From Paralichthys olivaceus (Eukaryota > Chordata > Actinopteri > Pleuronectiformes > Paralichthyidae): a DNA stretch of 64,000 bases. Location of the stretch: positions 5,646,001 through 5,710,000 of the forward strand of contig NC_091103.1 in assembly GCF_024713975.1 (NCBI RefSeq). Reading direction: 5' to 3'. Position numbers and translations under genes: made by a program. Shown piece by piece: positions 25,071 to 43,975 of this stretch (within the stretch, counting starts at the first letter, position 1; the number at the start of each line of letters is the position of its first letter). Below the pieces are notes generated by a model, which worked only from the letters and a program-made list of their open reading frames with translations, searched no databases and had not been told where the DNA came from.

Positions 25071-26905
25071 TTCCCTCTGTCCTCCATCATCTCAGCGAGG
25101 GTACTTTTTAAAACATATGTGTCCATATAACATTTTATTAACCTAGCTGTCAGTGACCATTGTACGCTATGATGCCTCATGTGAACAGAAAAGTGATGAA
25201 TAAAAGGGTACATTTGCAAAATAGTATTGTTTTCATCAATATTGCCAAACTTGATAATTTACTGAAGACATTAATTTAATAAACTTAAGAAGTGAATATA
25301 GACTAACTGTGGTAGAAAGTCACAACATTTCAAATTCCACATTTACAATACATGCAATATGTGTGACAAATGTGAGGATTGTTACGTTATACTACTTAGC
25401 TTAAACAGAGATAATGTAAATTTACCATCACAACGTTTAGCTGACAGCTATTGTTACCAATGACTGTGTAGATGAAGGTTTTACACACACACGTTTTTTA
25501 AACTGCTATTAGTAGTCATACAAATAAAGAAGTTATAAGCTGCTATAATTGATTTATTTTATTGATGCTGGGGTAACAGAAAATTGTACACCATTTTTGA
25601 CCCAAAACACAAAAAATATAGATTACATTAGATACATCAAGTGATGAACCCTGCAATCTATTTTACTTGGATTTTTTGTTAATTCTTTGGTGCACTATTC
25701 GTCAATATTGAAAATGGCCGCAGAGACAGCATGTTGCAGCTAAAGGAGGTCAGAGTTGAATGTGAGTAGATGAAAGCTTGTCCTCAGTGGGTGCTGTCAC
25801 GATGCCAGGGTGCACGTGAGATAAGCGTGGGTGCCTGTCAGCTCCATTGTCAACCGTGTCACAGACATAAACCCAATGCCTGGAAAATAGTTAAAGTTTA
25901 ACTGGTATTTTATTAACTGGTGTACATCAACAAGCATCGATTTCTATTCTCCCCAGAGCACATTTCCAAGATTACAGAATGCTGAATGATGACTTTTACA
26001 GACACAGGCCTACTTGGAGATCAACCAGTGTTGAAGTAAAACGTTTGGTAACCTAACAATTATTGTTCACGATGTTGTGTTGACCTACATACATACTGTA
26101 CACATCCGTGCTTAACCTGATGCAGGTGTTTCCTGAATAAAGGGTATATATGAAGTAATCTCCAAATAAGGGGACTGTGACAAACAGGAAACTTGTCTAG
26201 TATTTCGTCACAGTGAGGGATTCCTCAAATCAGAGGCAGAACTCAGACTCAGGGGCCACAAAGGTGCCAGATTTTACAAAGGAGGGTGAAGTATTTGTCC
26301 CTTATTCAGAAAAGTCATAATTTGTGAGTTTGCTATAACTTTGAGCAAAGACACACATTTAAGTTTTTCTGTTTAGTTTGGTTTGAATTAGTTTTTTGAA
26401 GCAGAGTGGAATGTCATGATTGACAGCTGAGGACTCCATTACACAGGAGAAATCAGATAAAGTTATATGCATTCTTTATACAGTATATATATACCAGTCT
26501 ATATTTGCAAAGGGAATATATTGGTATTTGTTCTTCCAATAGTGATCCATCTGTTGTAAGTATTTGTTGGTGATGATGTTTAGCATTTTCATTATTAAGA
26601 AAGCAACCAACAAACCTTGCCTGATAAGTCAATGTATGAGATTACTGACTGGCCGAAGGCCAACTTTGACTGAATATGAGTCAACCCAAAGCCCCTGACT
26701 AAATGTTTACTCTCAAAGGTCAAACTAACTTTTTATTCAACTATTTCCAGACAGACCTGACATCAAGATTTCAGCCTCTGCTGCTACACCCAAAGCAAAA
26801 AGACCAAAAACAGTCTTCCTTGACAAACACACACAGCTTATGTACTTGGAGTTCCTGAAACCATTCACATTCAGCTGCCTTCAGGAAATGCACAGAGAAC
26901 TTCAG

Positions 26906-26949
26906 TAGGTGTTACATGTGTGTAAATATGTACACACATGTAACACCTA
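26906..26949. repeat. Perfect 19-bp inverted repeat (hairpin)
   Basis: The arms 26906-26924 and 26931-26949 are perfectly complementary with a 6-nt loop (AATATG). The arm reads TAGGTGTTACATGTGTGTA. It is too short for a normal pre-miRNA, and lies about 260 bp upstream of the tRNA-Lys gene. Confidence 0.95.
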
Positions 26950-27208
26950 TTTACAGCCCTAAGGCAACAATCGCTCCTTTCTTTTAAAGGAGTCCTCCAG
27001 TTACACAACTGAGTTTTAACATTCAGGTTCAGCAACATCTGACACTGTTTTACTTTATTTCACGATCAAACAGCAGATGGACCATGAGGCATACAACAAA
27101 CTTGTCCTACATGATAACAGCAGCGCAATACACAATGTGAAATAAAAGTATTTTTATGCTCTACGTTCTCTACGTTTAAAAATATATAGATGTTGCAGCA
27201 CTGTCAGA

Positions 27209-27281
27209 GCCCGGATAGCTCAGTCGGTAGAGCATCAGACTTTTAATCTGAGGGTCCAGGGTTCAAGTCCCTGTTCGGGCG
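27209..27281 (+). tRNA. tRNA-Lys (anticodon UUU)
   Basis: A complete 73-nt cloverleaf. The acceptor stem GCCCGGA pairs with TTCGGGC (one G-T) and is followed by discriminator G. The A box is TAGCTCAGTCGG (27216-27227). The anticodon stem is TCAGA/TCTGA with loop CTTTTAA and anticodon TTT at 27242-27244. The B box is GGTTCAAGTCC (27260-27270). There is no intron. A TTTTT pol III terminator follows at 27288-27292. To my recollection the sequence equals the common vertebrate nuclear tRNA-Lys(UUU), which argues for a functional gene. Confidence 0.97.
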
Positions 27282-27292
27282 GGAGTATTTTT

Positions 27293-28379
27293 GCAGCTCA
27301 AACATAATAAAGTCTAAATAAATACACTCTATGATAATATATAATAATTCTTCTCCAATCATTTTCCATTATTCTCATTTTCTTCAAAGTCAATCAATCT
27401 GTTTCCATCTTTGGTCTCTGTACTTTTTCTATTGTCGACGTCTTCAACAATGAGCCCACTGCCTGAATTTTACCTGTTGATCCCGTCTCTGTGGGATTTG
27501 TTCTTTATTTCACTCTATGGTTTTATATTCCAAGTAAGATGCCGCCAGTGTTATCGTACTTTACCAGGCTGCTAACTATAGTGAGCTCATTTATTACACT
27601 GACAAACGACTGTAACACAGGGGTTAACATCGCTATTGGTAAGAGTTATTAAAACCGCAGTTTATTAATTCATCGTTACATTCGCTATTTGTTACGTTGT
27701 TGGGTTTATTTTGTTTTCCATATACTGCTCGTCTTTATATAAATCAAGGTACACCATAGTAAGGTTAAACAACATTTTTTTGGCTCCATTTTACATAGAG
27801 AGTGTGAATATGTTTTTTCCTATTGAATTTTGGTTGCACCTCATTCAGCTCAGTATAACATCATTATAATGTCAGAGCCTATGCTTATGCCCCATCTGTT
27901 GTGACCATAGACTGTACATAAAGATTTAAGAAAGGTTGTGATACAAGGCTTCATTTGAGCATGTTTATCAAGTAATAATAAAGTTGAGTAAACTTGTGTG
28001 TAACTTAAGTGTAATGCAAGCAGCTGTGGCATATTAGATAGGTAGACAGATACTTCACACTGAGCTGAGCTGTGTTGGAATTTTTATTATACTATTATAT
28101 GAAAGATAATTGTTATGTGGTTTTACTATAGTATATAGAAATCTATAATAATGGATTTACAATAATTAAATTAATTTGTTTTTAATGTTATATAATTATA
28201 GACACAAATACAAGGCAGTGAATACAATTCAGAAATAAAAGCATAATGTAAATGTATTAAAATCAAATTAAATGGTATTGTATTTCTAGATTGTGCATGA
28301 ATAGACAGATATGAGTCCCCCCCCCCCCTCTCATAGTCTGATGTCCTCAGTTTTAAGAGACAACAACTGTCCTCTGTCC
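27293..28379. other. AT-rich intergenic spacer upstream of slc25a36
   Basis: I see no gene or exon here. A 12-C homopolymer lies at 28317-28328, just before the CpG-rich slc25a36 promoter. Confidence 0.6.
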
Positions 28380-28977
28380 CGCCATCTCCTGAGAGACGAG
28401 CGCTGCCCTTCAAAATAAAAGCGCTATCACGTGAACGAGTAGTGGCAGGGCGGGTCCACGGGGCGCCTCGGCCAATCAGCGCCTGTGTTTTGCGGCTTCC
28501 CATTGGAGCACGAACACTGGGACCTGGCTCACAGACACCGTCAGTGATTCAAGGTGCGTCAACGTGAGCGAGGCCGAGCCGAGTCCGCAAGCAGTCGCTG
28601 TCATTCCTGCACCTCTGGACTTATCCCCCCCACCCTCCTCTACACCGAGGACCCGCGCGCTGTGGTGAAAGCTCTCCCCCGGTTCGCAAGAGGGGAAACG
28701 CCGCTGCCCCGTCGCTCTGACATCGACCTTTACCACCGGAAACCCGTTAGCTTGGGCAGCTAACGCGAGCTAGCTCAGTTAGCAGTTACATAGCGTCGTT
28801 TTTCCTCCCATGCAGCTGACCTCCACCACATCACAGCCGAGTAGCATTCGCTTGCTAGGTTGGGGGGGTCGTCGTCACTCCCCCACCCACCCACCCACCC
28901 ACCCCTCTCTCCCCGCTGTTTCCCCACGTCCGTCCCCCGTGTGGTGTCCCGTGGACGGCTCTCGAATATGATCCACA
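28380..28977 (+). promoter_or_regulatory. slc25a36: slc25a36 promoter and 5'UTR (CpG-rich)
   Basis: A sharp rise in GC and CpG content precedes the slc25a36 start codon. Visible sites are: a palindromic E-box TCACGTGA at 28427-28434 (USF/TFE-type consensus); a CCAAT box in GCCAATCAGCG at 28471-28481; and a reverse CCAAT (ATTGG) near 28503, the spacing of paired NF-Y sites. No TATA box is obvious. The start site is probably between about 28.52 and 28.65 kb. The 5'UTR contains a (CCCA)n run near 28.88-28.90 kb and an upstream ATG at 28968. Confidence 0.7.
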
Positions 28978-35561
<6,584 letters not shown>

Positions 35562-38280
35562 ACCATCCCCCCCACACCTAAACCTTTAAGACAGTATATG
35601 TAACCCTGCCCTTGTTCGGAGATGGAGAAAAGAAAACGAGCGCGACTGTACACCAGTTAGCACAACCACCTCACCAGAAGAGGACGGGGCGGCGTCATGA
35701 CGACCATCGTCTCAGTGATGCAAGCGGGTTGTTAAAAAATAAGTTGGGAGCATTGTTGTATAACCAAAGGGTCTGGCACAAGGAGGAGGATTGAAAAGAT
35801 CCTTGCATTGGTTTGGGGAATCTTGGTTTAATTGGCAAATAAACAGTTTCCCTATTTTTATTTTTATTCCATCCTTTTCTCCCTTTGCTTACATTTATGT
35901 TGCCTGTGCAAGCTCAGACTACCTAAGAAAGCACCAGTTACATTGTATTCTGCATCAAATTATGAACGAGAATACAGTAATTCTTAGGAAATAGAGAATG
36001 CAAGTTCTGCAGTGGTGATCAGATGTTAAAATAACCATATTTCCTGCATTCCTAGAAGCCCAGAAAACAGAAATGCCCAGACTCAGGAGCGAGTTCTAAA
36101 GGTTAGAGTAGTGAGTGAGAACAAGGAGAAATCAGTGCTTTGGCTTGTTGAGGAAACTGAGGAGAAAAGGGCGGAGTAACGGAGGGAGGCGAATGGGAGA
36201 TGTGCCTTGTGTGATGACAGGACTTAGACCATGATGCACGGCGGCGGTAGGAGGAGGCGGAGCTCTGGTTGACCTGTTACTGAGGATGTAGAAATGTAGT
36301 TGTACACTGGTATTGTGAGATTTTGGGTGTTCTTTTACATATCGTGAGCATAACACTGGTTGTGATATCCGCATGATGCAGGACTTTACATATGTCTGCT
36401 GCTCGTTACACTACAAACATGATGGATCTCTATTACAAGTCTGCTTAATGACATTGACCAATGAACCTGTAGAGGTGTGTGGGAGAAGAGTGCTCATTAA
36501 GGTTTGTTAGATGATAGAAAATCACCAAACTAAACCAGAATTTAATCCACTATTCTAACTACTGGAATATAAATAAGACACTGACCCATATTGTGAATTT
36601 AAAAGAAGAATATAATTAACACATTTTAACTAATGTAATGTTCATGGATGCAAACAAGAGTGTTTGTTCTTATTGCACTTTTCAATGTCTTTCTCTAGTA
36701 TCTTCATCTCATTTTGTTAAGTTTCTTGACCAGTTCAGTTTTCCAGGCGAGGACAATCCTCAAGAGTTTTGTTCTGGAAAATGTGTAGAGTTTAAACCAG
36801 CATGTGAAGGAAGTTGCCAGTAATGTTCTTATAAATACACATTAATTAAATGCAGACCAGTTTTAAAAAAACAAATAAAACAACAGTAACTGTTATTTTG
36901 ATTCCTTCCTGTTGTTAAGTTGTCATGTAAGGAAACAATCACTGCATTTCAACTGTTTAAAAACACGGAACAGCTTTTATTTTGTGTAATGTGTATGTGG
37001 ATGTCCTCATGGAATGGAAAGGTGCTTGCGCTCTGCTTTTTTTCAGGTCATGTTTTCAAACTTACTCAACTGACAGAAGTTGTGATTTGATCACAGAATA
37101 CATTTTCCCTTAGTGGTTACATGACACGAGAGCCCAGCCTGTTGACGACTTAATGCTGTGGTTATCTTTTCGTGTATAAAAACTTTGATTCATAGCATAT
37201 CCTAACAGTTCACTGCTTCATAGCTCAGCTCGCTGGTGTGCAGCAGTAAGGGTATATCTGGTGTAAACCTGCAGCTCGGCTATGCTCACTCTCTCAGTGC
37301 CTGTTGTGCTTGAGATTGCAGCCACAGCCTCACTGTTTTTCCCCAGATGCTTTCCTCCAGTAAAAGAACTGGTGTGATCCTCAATGTGAACATTGAACAG
37401 TTTTACAGCACACGTGAAGGATGCATTAGATTAGCCTCATTGTACAAATCTTAGCAGAGGTGTGTTCATGTTTGCAGACAGTGCCATCAACGCACACTAT
37501 TGTCGTAGTAAGATGTGAGTCCAGCTTTGACTTCTTTGCTGCTAGTAGTTACTGGACGTTTGTGTATCACTGTGCTGGCTACACTCCTATTGATTTAAAA
37601 CAGGACAGATAGTGTGAGTTGATGAAGTGGTCAGTTTACCCAAATAACGACAAAACATTCTCTTGTGTTTTAGCCCTACTGATAGTTTTATATTTATTTT
37701 TCCAGGTTATGGGATATCACTGCTGTTAGACTCAAACAAGAACCCATTCAGTTCTGTTGTATCGATGCAGAGATCAGCAAAAAAATGCCAGAGGTCAAAG
37801 GGAAAATCTGATTTGCTTCTATTAATTTATTTTTACTCCTTACTTGGGTGAACTGACCCTTTTAAACTGTAAATTTCTATGCATCTCTTTCCCTCAAATC
37901 AGTGTTGGTTATTTGTCAGCGGATGCGTTCTTCCCTGCATTCTACACTTATTCTGTTGCACCCATTCTTTTGCATTGTCTGGTGACTATGTGTGAGTTTG
38001 AGTGTGTGCGTGCACGCTTAACTGACAATCGCATGTCACTCAGTCGTGTCGTTTGTGTAAGAGACCATAGAAGTATGTATGCACTCAGAAGAAAAACTGC
38101 AAACAGTGTTGTTTTTATCTCTATAAATAAATCGTTGCCTTTTCTTGTCTTCCCTTTGTTTTTCCGTGTTGTCTTTGATGAGCCCATTGTGAGTGCGGCT
38201 CAGTCTATGCATTCTCTCATACCTGTTTTTGTAAAACAAAAAGTCAATAAAATGGAAAGAGTGCAAGTAAATGTAAGTGT
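35562..38280 (+). other. slc25a36: slc25a36 3'UTR (probable extent)
   Basis: No coding exon follows the stop, and the known mammalian gene has a long 3'UTR. Sense AATAAA signals occur at 35838-35843, 36874-36879 and 38246-38251, so several transcript ends are possible. The last is followed by GTAAATGTAAGTGTCT and fits a distal polyadenylation site. Extent is inferred. Confidence 0.5.
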
Positions 38281-39283
38281 CTAAGAATGATGGTGTGACT
38301 GACGTTTTTTCTCACCACTGAAAATCATGATTCTCAGAAAAGTGAAAATCCCATTGTAGTTTAATTTTCACACATATGTTGCTTTGATTCACGAGTTCAA
38401 ATATTTGACCCAGTGGTGCATAGTGTTGGGCCACACTGCATCTGTATTTCAGTGTGATCTTAACATGCAGAGAACCTTTTCAACATGAATCTTTTCACCC
38501 ATCTGAATGAGTCATCTGTCACAAACTGGCTACTGGCACACGTGATCAGGCCTGATGGAAATATAAAGTCCAATATTGACTCTTCCTTTTAGCTCTGCTT
38601 GGGTCTCCACTAACCCTTGAGCAGGGGAACATTTCAATGTGGAGCCTGAAGGGAGAGGCACAGGTAAAATGTTAAACTTTGTTTTTTAAGCCCTATTAAA
38701 TATCCAATATATAGTTTTCTGCTATACATAAACTATTAACAAGGTTAATAATTACAAGGTTATAGGAACGTGGGCCCCTTAGCATCCTTTTGTTTAGTTG
38801 TCATGCAGTGTCTCTTTACTTTATGTCTCTTTGTTATTGTGTGACTGTTGAAAATCAGATTTTGGTGCAACATATCAAATGTTATGAAATTAAGTTTTCG
38901 GACTCAACTCCACAGTTCACACAGAGGGAAGATGTAAAGGTATACATGCTGTGATTAGCTTGGTCAGAGGGAGAAGACTTAAAAACGTCACGCCAGAGAC
39001 TCATTAAAAAGAGTAGTTAATGGCAATTTAATATTATTTTAAACATTCACCTTTTTAACATTTCTATAGAGTCTTATTTACAATAATTTATCTTACTGTG
39101 ACATTTAATCAACTAAACATTTATATAACATTACTATTACTTGTAAGGTACAGACAGTGACTTGTGGGCTAACCAGAAAGGTGAGTATGTTTGACCATAC
39201 TTATACTTCTTTACCCTGAATAGTCACATATATTTATTTGTTTATATGAATTCATTTATTTTATTGTTTTATTTTCTCTTCTC

Positions 39284-39362
39284 TTGTTCTAATGTTTTAC
39301 TCTGTAAAGCACTTTGTAACGTTGTAAAGAAAAGTGCTGTATCAGTAAAGTTTAGGATTATA
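39284..39362 (+). repeat. Teleost repeat tail (AAAGCACTTTGTAAC type)
   Basis: The sequence GTAAAGCACTTTGTAACGTT, then GAAAAGTGCTGTATCAGTAA, matches the common fish repeat 3' end that normally reads on to an ATAAAGTTT tail. Ends approximate. Confidence 0.5.
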
Positions 39363-40023
39363 AGTTTATTAAATGATGTGTTGATTGATTGCTCTCATTG
39401 TTTTTATAACTGTAACCATGTCTCAGAAAAAGCAAGTGTGAATACAGTGCAACTGAAAAATATGTTTGCTGTAAGTACATGTAGCGCCACCAGGTGGTGG
39501 TGTTTACTGAGAGTCCAGTACATCATCAGCTCAGTGGAGCAGATACTGAGAGGTGACAGCCTGCTGCCTGATTGCTCAATTAAAATGATGGCAAGATAAA
39601 AATAAAAAACATGTTTAACTTTATTCTGCAACAGAGACACAAGTGTGTCGTAAAATAATAAGTGTGGCTACATGTAAACAAAACAGAGTGATGTCAGGAC
39701 AATGAGCTGAGAAACACATTTATCTAATTCACAGCTCATTTCCCTGCCTGCACAACTGCATCACATCATCACATTAGCCCCAGCAGGATCGGGCTGACTC
39801 ACACACCACGTGTAGTTATTTTGTGTCAGGCAGTGAAAGGACGGAGGAATGTGTTCGACACAACGTACTCGACAATCTGCCAGAGAGCACCGGTGTTCTC
39901 CAAATAATACAAAGTGCCTCTGGGTGTTGGTTGTGCCTCGCTTGTAAATTGAGCTTTGGGGACACACTGTGAAACGACAGCAGTGCGGTGTAATGACTGG
40001 CACCTTGTTTGCCTCTGAACTGT

Positions 40024-40047
40024 GGAGGGAGTGGAGGGAGTGGAGGG
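40024..40047. repeat. Short tandem repeat (GGAGGGAGT)n
   Basis: About two and a half copies of a 9-bp G-rich unit. The G-runs are long enough to allow a weak quadruplex. Confidence 0.7.
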
Positions 40048-40792
40048 GACAGAAAGACAGACTTTTGCTGTGTTTTATTCAGCTCTGATGGACACTTCTG
40101 TGTTGTGGTGTTTTCTGTTTGTCTGGTTCAATCTAAAATCGAGGAATCTGTGTCTGAAAGATTGAATGTCTTGTTCCTTTCCATCTTTACAAACAAACCA
40201 AGGGTCTCATCCTCTTGCTTCCTGTTGTCTAGTGCTTTCTAATTTCCAGTGATTCCTCTCACAGCAGGTAACATGTCCATGTAGGGGCATTCCAGCAATT
40301 TAGCATTGAACTTTCATTATGTTTGTGGATTCACAAGAGAGAGGTTTAGAGAAGAAGCAGAGGCAAAGATATCCTGACTAATCATCAAGCTCTGGAAACA
40401 GTGGAACACATTTGCCATTAAGCATTGTAGCTAGCAGTAGGATATCATGGGTCAGAGGTGTGTTTCGGTCTCAGTCAGCAGAGAAATCCCAGTAGTTCTG
40501 AAGGAGTATTTTCTCTCTCACGCTATAGCGCATGCGAGGGAGCTGTAGGTGGTACCAACAGTCCAGAAGGATTTGATTCTTCACCCACATGCTTTCAGAG
40601 ATTTGTCACATTGTGGATGGTAAAAATTATCTATCTACTATTCACTTGTGATAAAGCTAGACTTTGTTAGCTTAGCTAGAAACATTTAGCGATATGGCCA
40701 CAAGTGACAGGAAGGGATCGTTTTAAATACGAAGTCATTCATTCATCTATCTGTCAACAGTAGGCTAGTGTAAATAAAGACTGTATATAAGC

Positions 40793-40935
40793 ATGGATGA
40801 CATGACTGCTCCCCAAAAGTGAAGCCAGAGCATCTTGATCATCTTGATCAACCCCTGGTGGCTGGCTGCAGTATAGCTCATAGACATCTGCCTCCTCCAT
40901 GTTATTGGATGGGACATGGACCAAACTCAACGTCC
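40793..40935 (+). repeat. Dispersed repeat family A, copy 2
   Basis: Contains GCTCCCCAAAAGTGAAGCCA, GCATCTTGATCATCTTGATC, CTGGTGGCTGGCTGCAGTAT and CTCCATGTTATTGGATGGGA, in the same order as in copies 1 and 3. The local ATCTTGATC duplication is specific to this copy. Confidence 0.8.
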
Positions 40936-41554
40936 AGAAAACACATAAAATCAATTTTACTTTTAAAAAATCAAGAATGCTTCCCCAGTTCTCAGGAAGA
41001 TATTAGACAACTTTGTACCGTCTGTGAGGGGTAGACCTTTGTTCATGCGTGAAGTGGAATGATTTTTCAATTCAGTATCTCTTTGTCCATTTGTGTCCTT
41101 CATATGATGAGGTCTTTTAATTAGAGTTCTGTCCAAACTAAATTTAGAATTAAGTTAACCGGAAAACTGCATCCATTTTCTGTCTGAAATCTCTGTCCCT
41201 CCACACCATTGAAGACTCTGTTTGTCCACATCGTGTTGTGCAATAGCTCATCCTAACCTCCACCAGTATTTGGAGGTTCTCAGCGGTGCCTAGAGCCTGC
41301 GTCCTGCAGGTGAGTCACCGACTGGCTTGAATTCACACGGAGCAGACTGTGCAGAGCAGCATGTCCGTCCGCTGCGGCTCTAGAGAAGGATGAAAAATAC
41401 TCTGTGGCTGGGAATCGTGCTCATCTCCAGACTTGGGCAACCAGTTCTGGCTCATGCTTCACTGTGTGGAAAGTGGAAAACAACACCTACAAAGCATGAG
41501 TCAATTATTTGGGAGCTATGCTGGTAGACTGATGTATTTATGTTTGAACAGCGC

Positions 41555-41625
41555 CATGCTAGCTATTGTCTCCTGCTCCGAGCCTTCATGCTAAGCTAAA
41601 CTATCCTTCCCCTGGCTCCAGCTTT
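41555..41625. repeat. Probable dispersed repeat (ATGCTAAGCTAA type)
   Basis: TCTCCTGCTCCGAGCCTTCA followed by TGCTAAGCTAAACTATCC resembles a widespread fish repeat by recall; no internal second copy of good length was found. Confidence 0.35.
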
Positions 41626-41629
41626 TATC

Positions 41630-41870
41630 TTCACCCAAACCTAATCCTAACACCCTGACCCTAAAACAAACCCTCCTCAAATAGCTAAACCAAAACATTA
41701 CCCCTAACCCTAACCAGGACAGTCAGAAACGTTTTGTTAGGACCAGGCTTTTTGTCCCCATCAGGTTCATTGGTCCTGTGTCCTTATGGGTCTATGCTCA
41801 AAATCGTCTTCACAAAGATATATGTGCAAACTCACACGCACACACATCAATGGGAGGCAAAGTAAATGGA
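41630..41870. repeat. CCCTAACCCTAA-containing dispersed repeat
   Basis: A degenerate CCTAACCC-rich stretch leads into AGGACCAGGCTTTTTGTCC and later CAATGGGAGGCAAAGTAAAT. The segment at about 14.53-14.70 kb has similar words in the opposite sense (CTGGTCCTAATGAGGTC, CAATGAATGGAAGTCAATAC), which suggests two diverged copies of one repeat rather than an interstitial telomere. Confidence 0.45.
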
Positions 41871-42589
41871 AGTTTGACCGAGTCAAGACAAACTACTCCC
41901 TTCTATTTCCTAACGAGCAGAAGTCCTCATGGTGATTCAGCGGCATTGTTTGACTGTCAGTGCACTATCCAGAACAGCCCAGTCCAGAGAGAGACGGACC
42001 CACAGGAGGAAGGCTTGACATGAGAGGACTGGAGAGAGACAGGCAGCCAGAGAAATGAAAAGAGAACGAATAAAAAGGACATAAAGAAGAGGAGATGCAG
42101 GGAAGAGGACATAATGAAAGACAGGATAAAAACATCTGATTCTAACAGAGTCACAGAACTTGGGGAGGTTTCAATCATGCTGGTGAGAACAGCCATGGCA
42201 GCTTTGTCTGAAGTCGACTGCAGGCAGACAGGACACACGCACAGTCACGCACACGGACACACAGACAGCCATTCATAGACAATAACTTACACCAATACAA
42301 ATCCATTGCAGAGACACAGCATGGGATCTCTGAGTCATTTTCATTCAGAACGGCCTCTGTCTCAACCTTCTGAGCTGATGAGTTACAGACATTCACTGTT
42401 GGCAGTAACATTCACCAGGAGAGGTACGGACCAGAAGGTTTCAACATTTTGGAAAAACACTTATCTGCACTTTAGCTGAGATTTGAACAAACATCACTTC
42501 TATTATTAATTGATCAAAGTCTAAAAATGACACGTTATGATTGAATTTGTTTTCATATCATGTGCTGATTTAATGAACGGTGACATAAA

Positions 42590-42725
42590 GATGGTCGACA
42601 TGACTGCTGGTAATCCCCGAAATTGAAGCCAAGGCATCTTGATCTCCACCTGGTGGCTGGCTGCAGTAAAGGTCAGGAATCCCACCTTCTCCATGTTAAA
42701 GAATGGGACCTGGCCCAAACTATAA
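42590..42725 (+). repeat. Dispersed repeat family A, copy 3
   Basis: Contains GACATGACTGCTGG, GCATCTTGATCTCCACC, TGGTGGCTGGCTGCAGTAAA and CTCCATGTTAAAGAATGGGA. About 1.8 kb from copy 2 and in the same orientation. Confidence 0.8.
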
Positions 42726-43374
42726 TTTTACTAAATTACATGGTTCTGTCATTTTTGGTAATATCAAACTGCTCGTTCAAGTGTTGCATTCAGTCTTTAT
42801 GCAGAGTTAAAACTAACTGTCACACATGACAACGTTATTGATATTCTCATCTAACTTACAGCAGGAAAGAGTAAATGCACATTTCCCAAAATGTCTAAAT
42901 ATTCTTTAAAAGATTAATCTGCAGAGGAGCGAAGAAAATCAATTGTGTGTCATTCTGACAAGGCAAGTGATCTCTGCTGAGTTAAACACATTCACTTCTA
43001 TTCTTTGGTTCTCTTTGGATTTGATTTGAGGCCGACTGCTCAGGGAGCCAATGGTCTAGTTTTCACAATGAGCATAATTTAATCCTCATTCTGCTTGCTC
43101 ATGTTAAACCTGCGGCGGATATTGTTATTGGTGAGGTAGAGCTGGTTGGATCACAAGCGTATAACACAAGTATTTTTTTCTCAGCTAAGGAGATCCGATT
43201 ACGCAAAAAAACTACTAAACTGACCTCAATTAAATTTTTGCCCCTGAGCATGTCAAGGAATTATTTTTCGCTTTTTCCACATTTCCTTGATTTCTCTGTG
43301 AATAATTCATGAGTCTTGTTGAAAATAAAATCAGGCCTGTTTATGGGACATCTAATTTGATGCAGATCTAGATA

Positions 43375-43573
43375 AAGGTGGATTGTTGCGCTTTGGCGAC
43401 AATATGTGCTCTACTGAGAGACATTCTAGTGTCTTTGTCAGATTACCACAAAACTTTGTTGAAGGACGTGGTATGGATCAGGAAAGAACCCATTCAATTT
43501 TGGTGTGAATCCGGATCAGGGGACGATCCAGAAATGTTGTTACTTTCATTAACATTGCGAGATAGGACACGTT
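43375..43573. repeat. Dispersed repeat family B, copy
   Basis: GATTACCACAAAACTTTGTT, AATTTTGGTGTGAATCCGGA and TTAACATTGCGAGATAGG are shared in diverged form with the 55.9-kb copy and partly with the 9.8-kb element. The open frame across it is a by-product and has no transposase motif. Confidence 0.65.
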
Positions 43574-43975
43574 TCTACATCACCACTGACGTTTAAAATC
43601 ACAACCTTAACGTTACATGAGGCGTCAGCTTCAAGTGCATATAAGTGAGACATAATGAGACAGGATAAAACTATGTTAGGCATGAAGTGGCCTCCACCCT
43701 GCGTCAAGCACTGCTAAAAGGGGCAGTTGAACAGGAAGTGTGGCCATGGTACAAAATAAAAGCACATAATGTGTCATGTCCGAGAAAAATAACTTTACAG
43801 CAACACAAAACGCAGTAAACAACATCTGCGCGGTCACTAAATAAATTACGGTGCAGCTGCTGGACACAAAAAGACAAATTATAAATGAGTGTTTTTATAA
43901 AACGTGTTTCCTGGTGATGAAGATGATGATGGTGATGATGGGAAGACGCGTTGATGTTATCGCCAGCTTGACTCC

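Larger units (their letters stand above)
21011..27208. other. Intergenic region between pxylp1 and slc25a36
   Basis: No coding exon is recognised. The stretch holds the repeats listed separately (21.3-21.7, 23.56, 24.06 and about 24.93-25.07 kb) and the hairpin at 26.9 kb. The remainder is AT-rich and featureless to reading. Confidence 0.6.
38281..43975. other. Intergenic region downstream of slc25a36
   Basis: No coding sequence recognised. It contains several dispersed repeats listed separately and otherwise unremarkable AT-rich sequence. Confidence 0.6.

Noticed and set aside
41690..41720. Telomere-like CCCTAACCCTAA stretch
   Set aside because: It is only two clean units inside degenerate sequence and joined to text shared with another dispersed repeat, so not an interstitial telomere.
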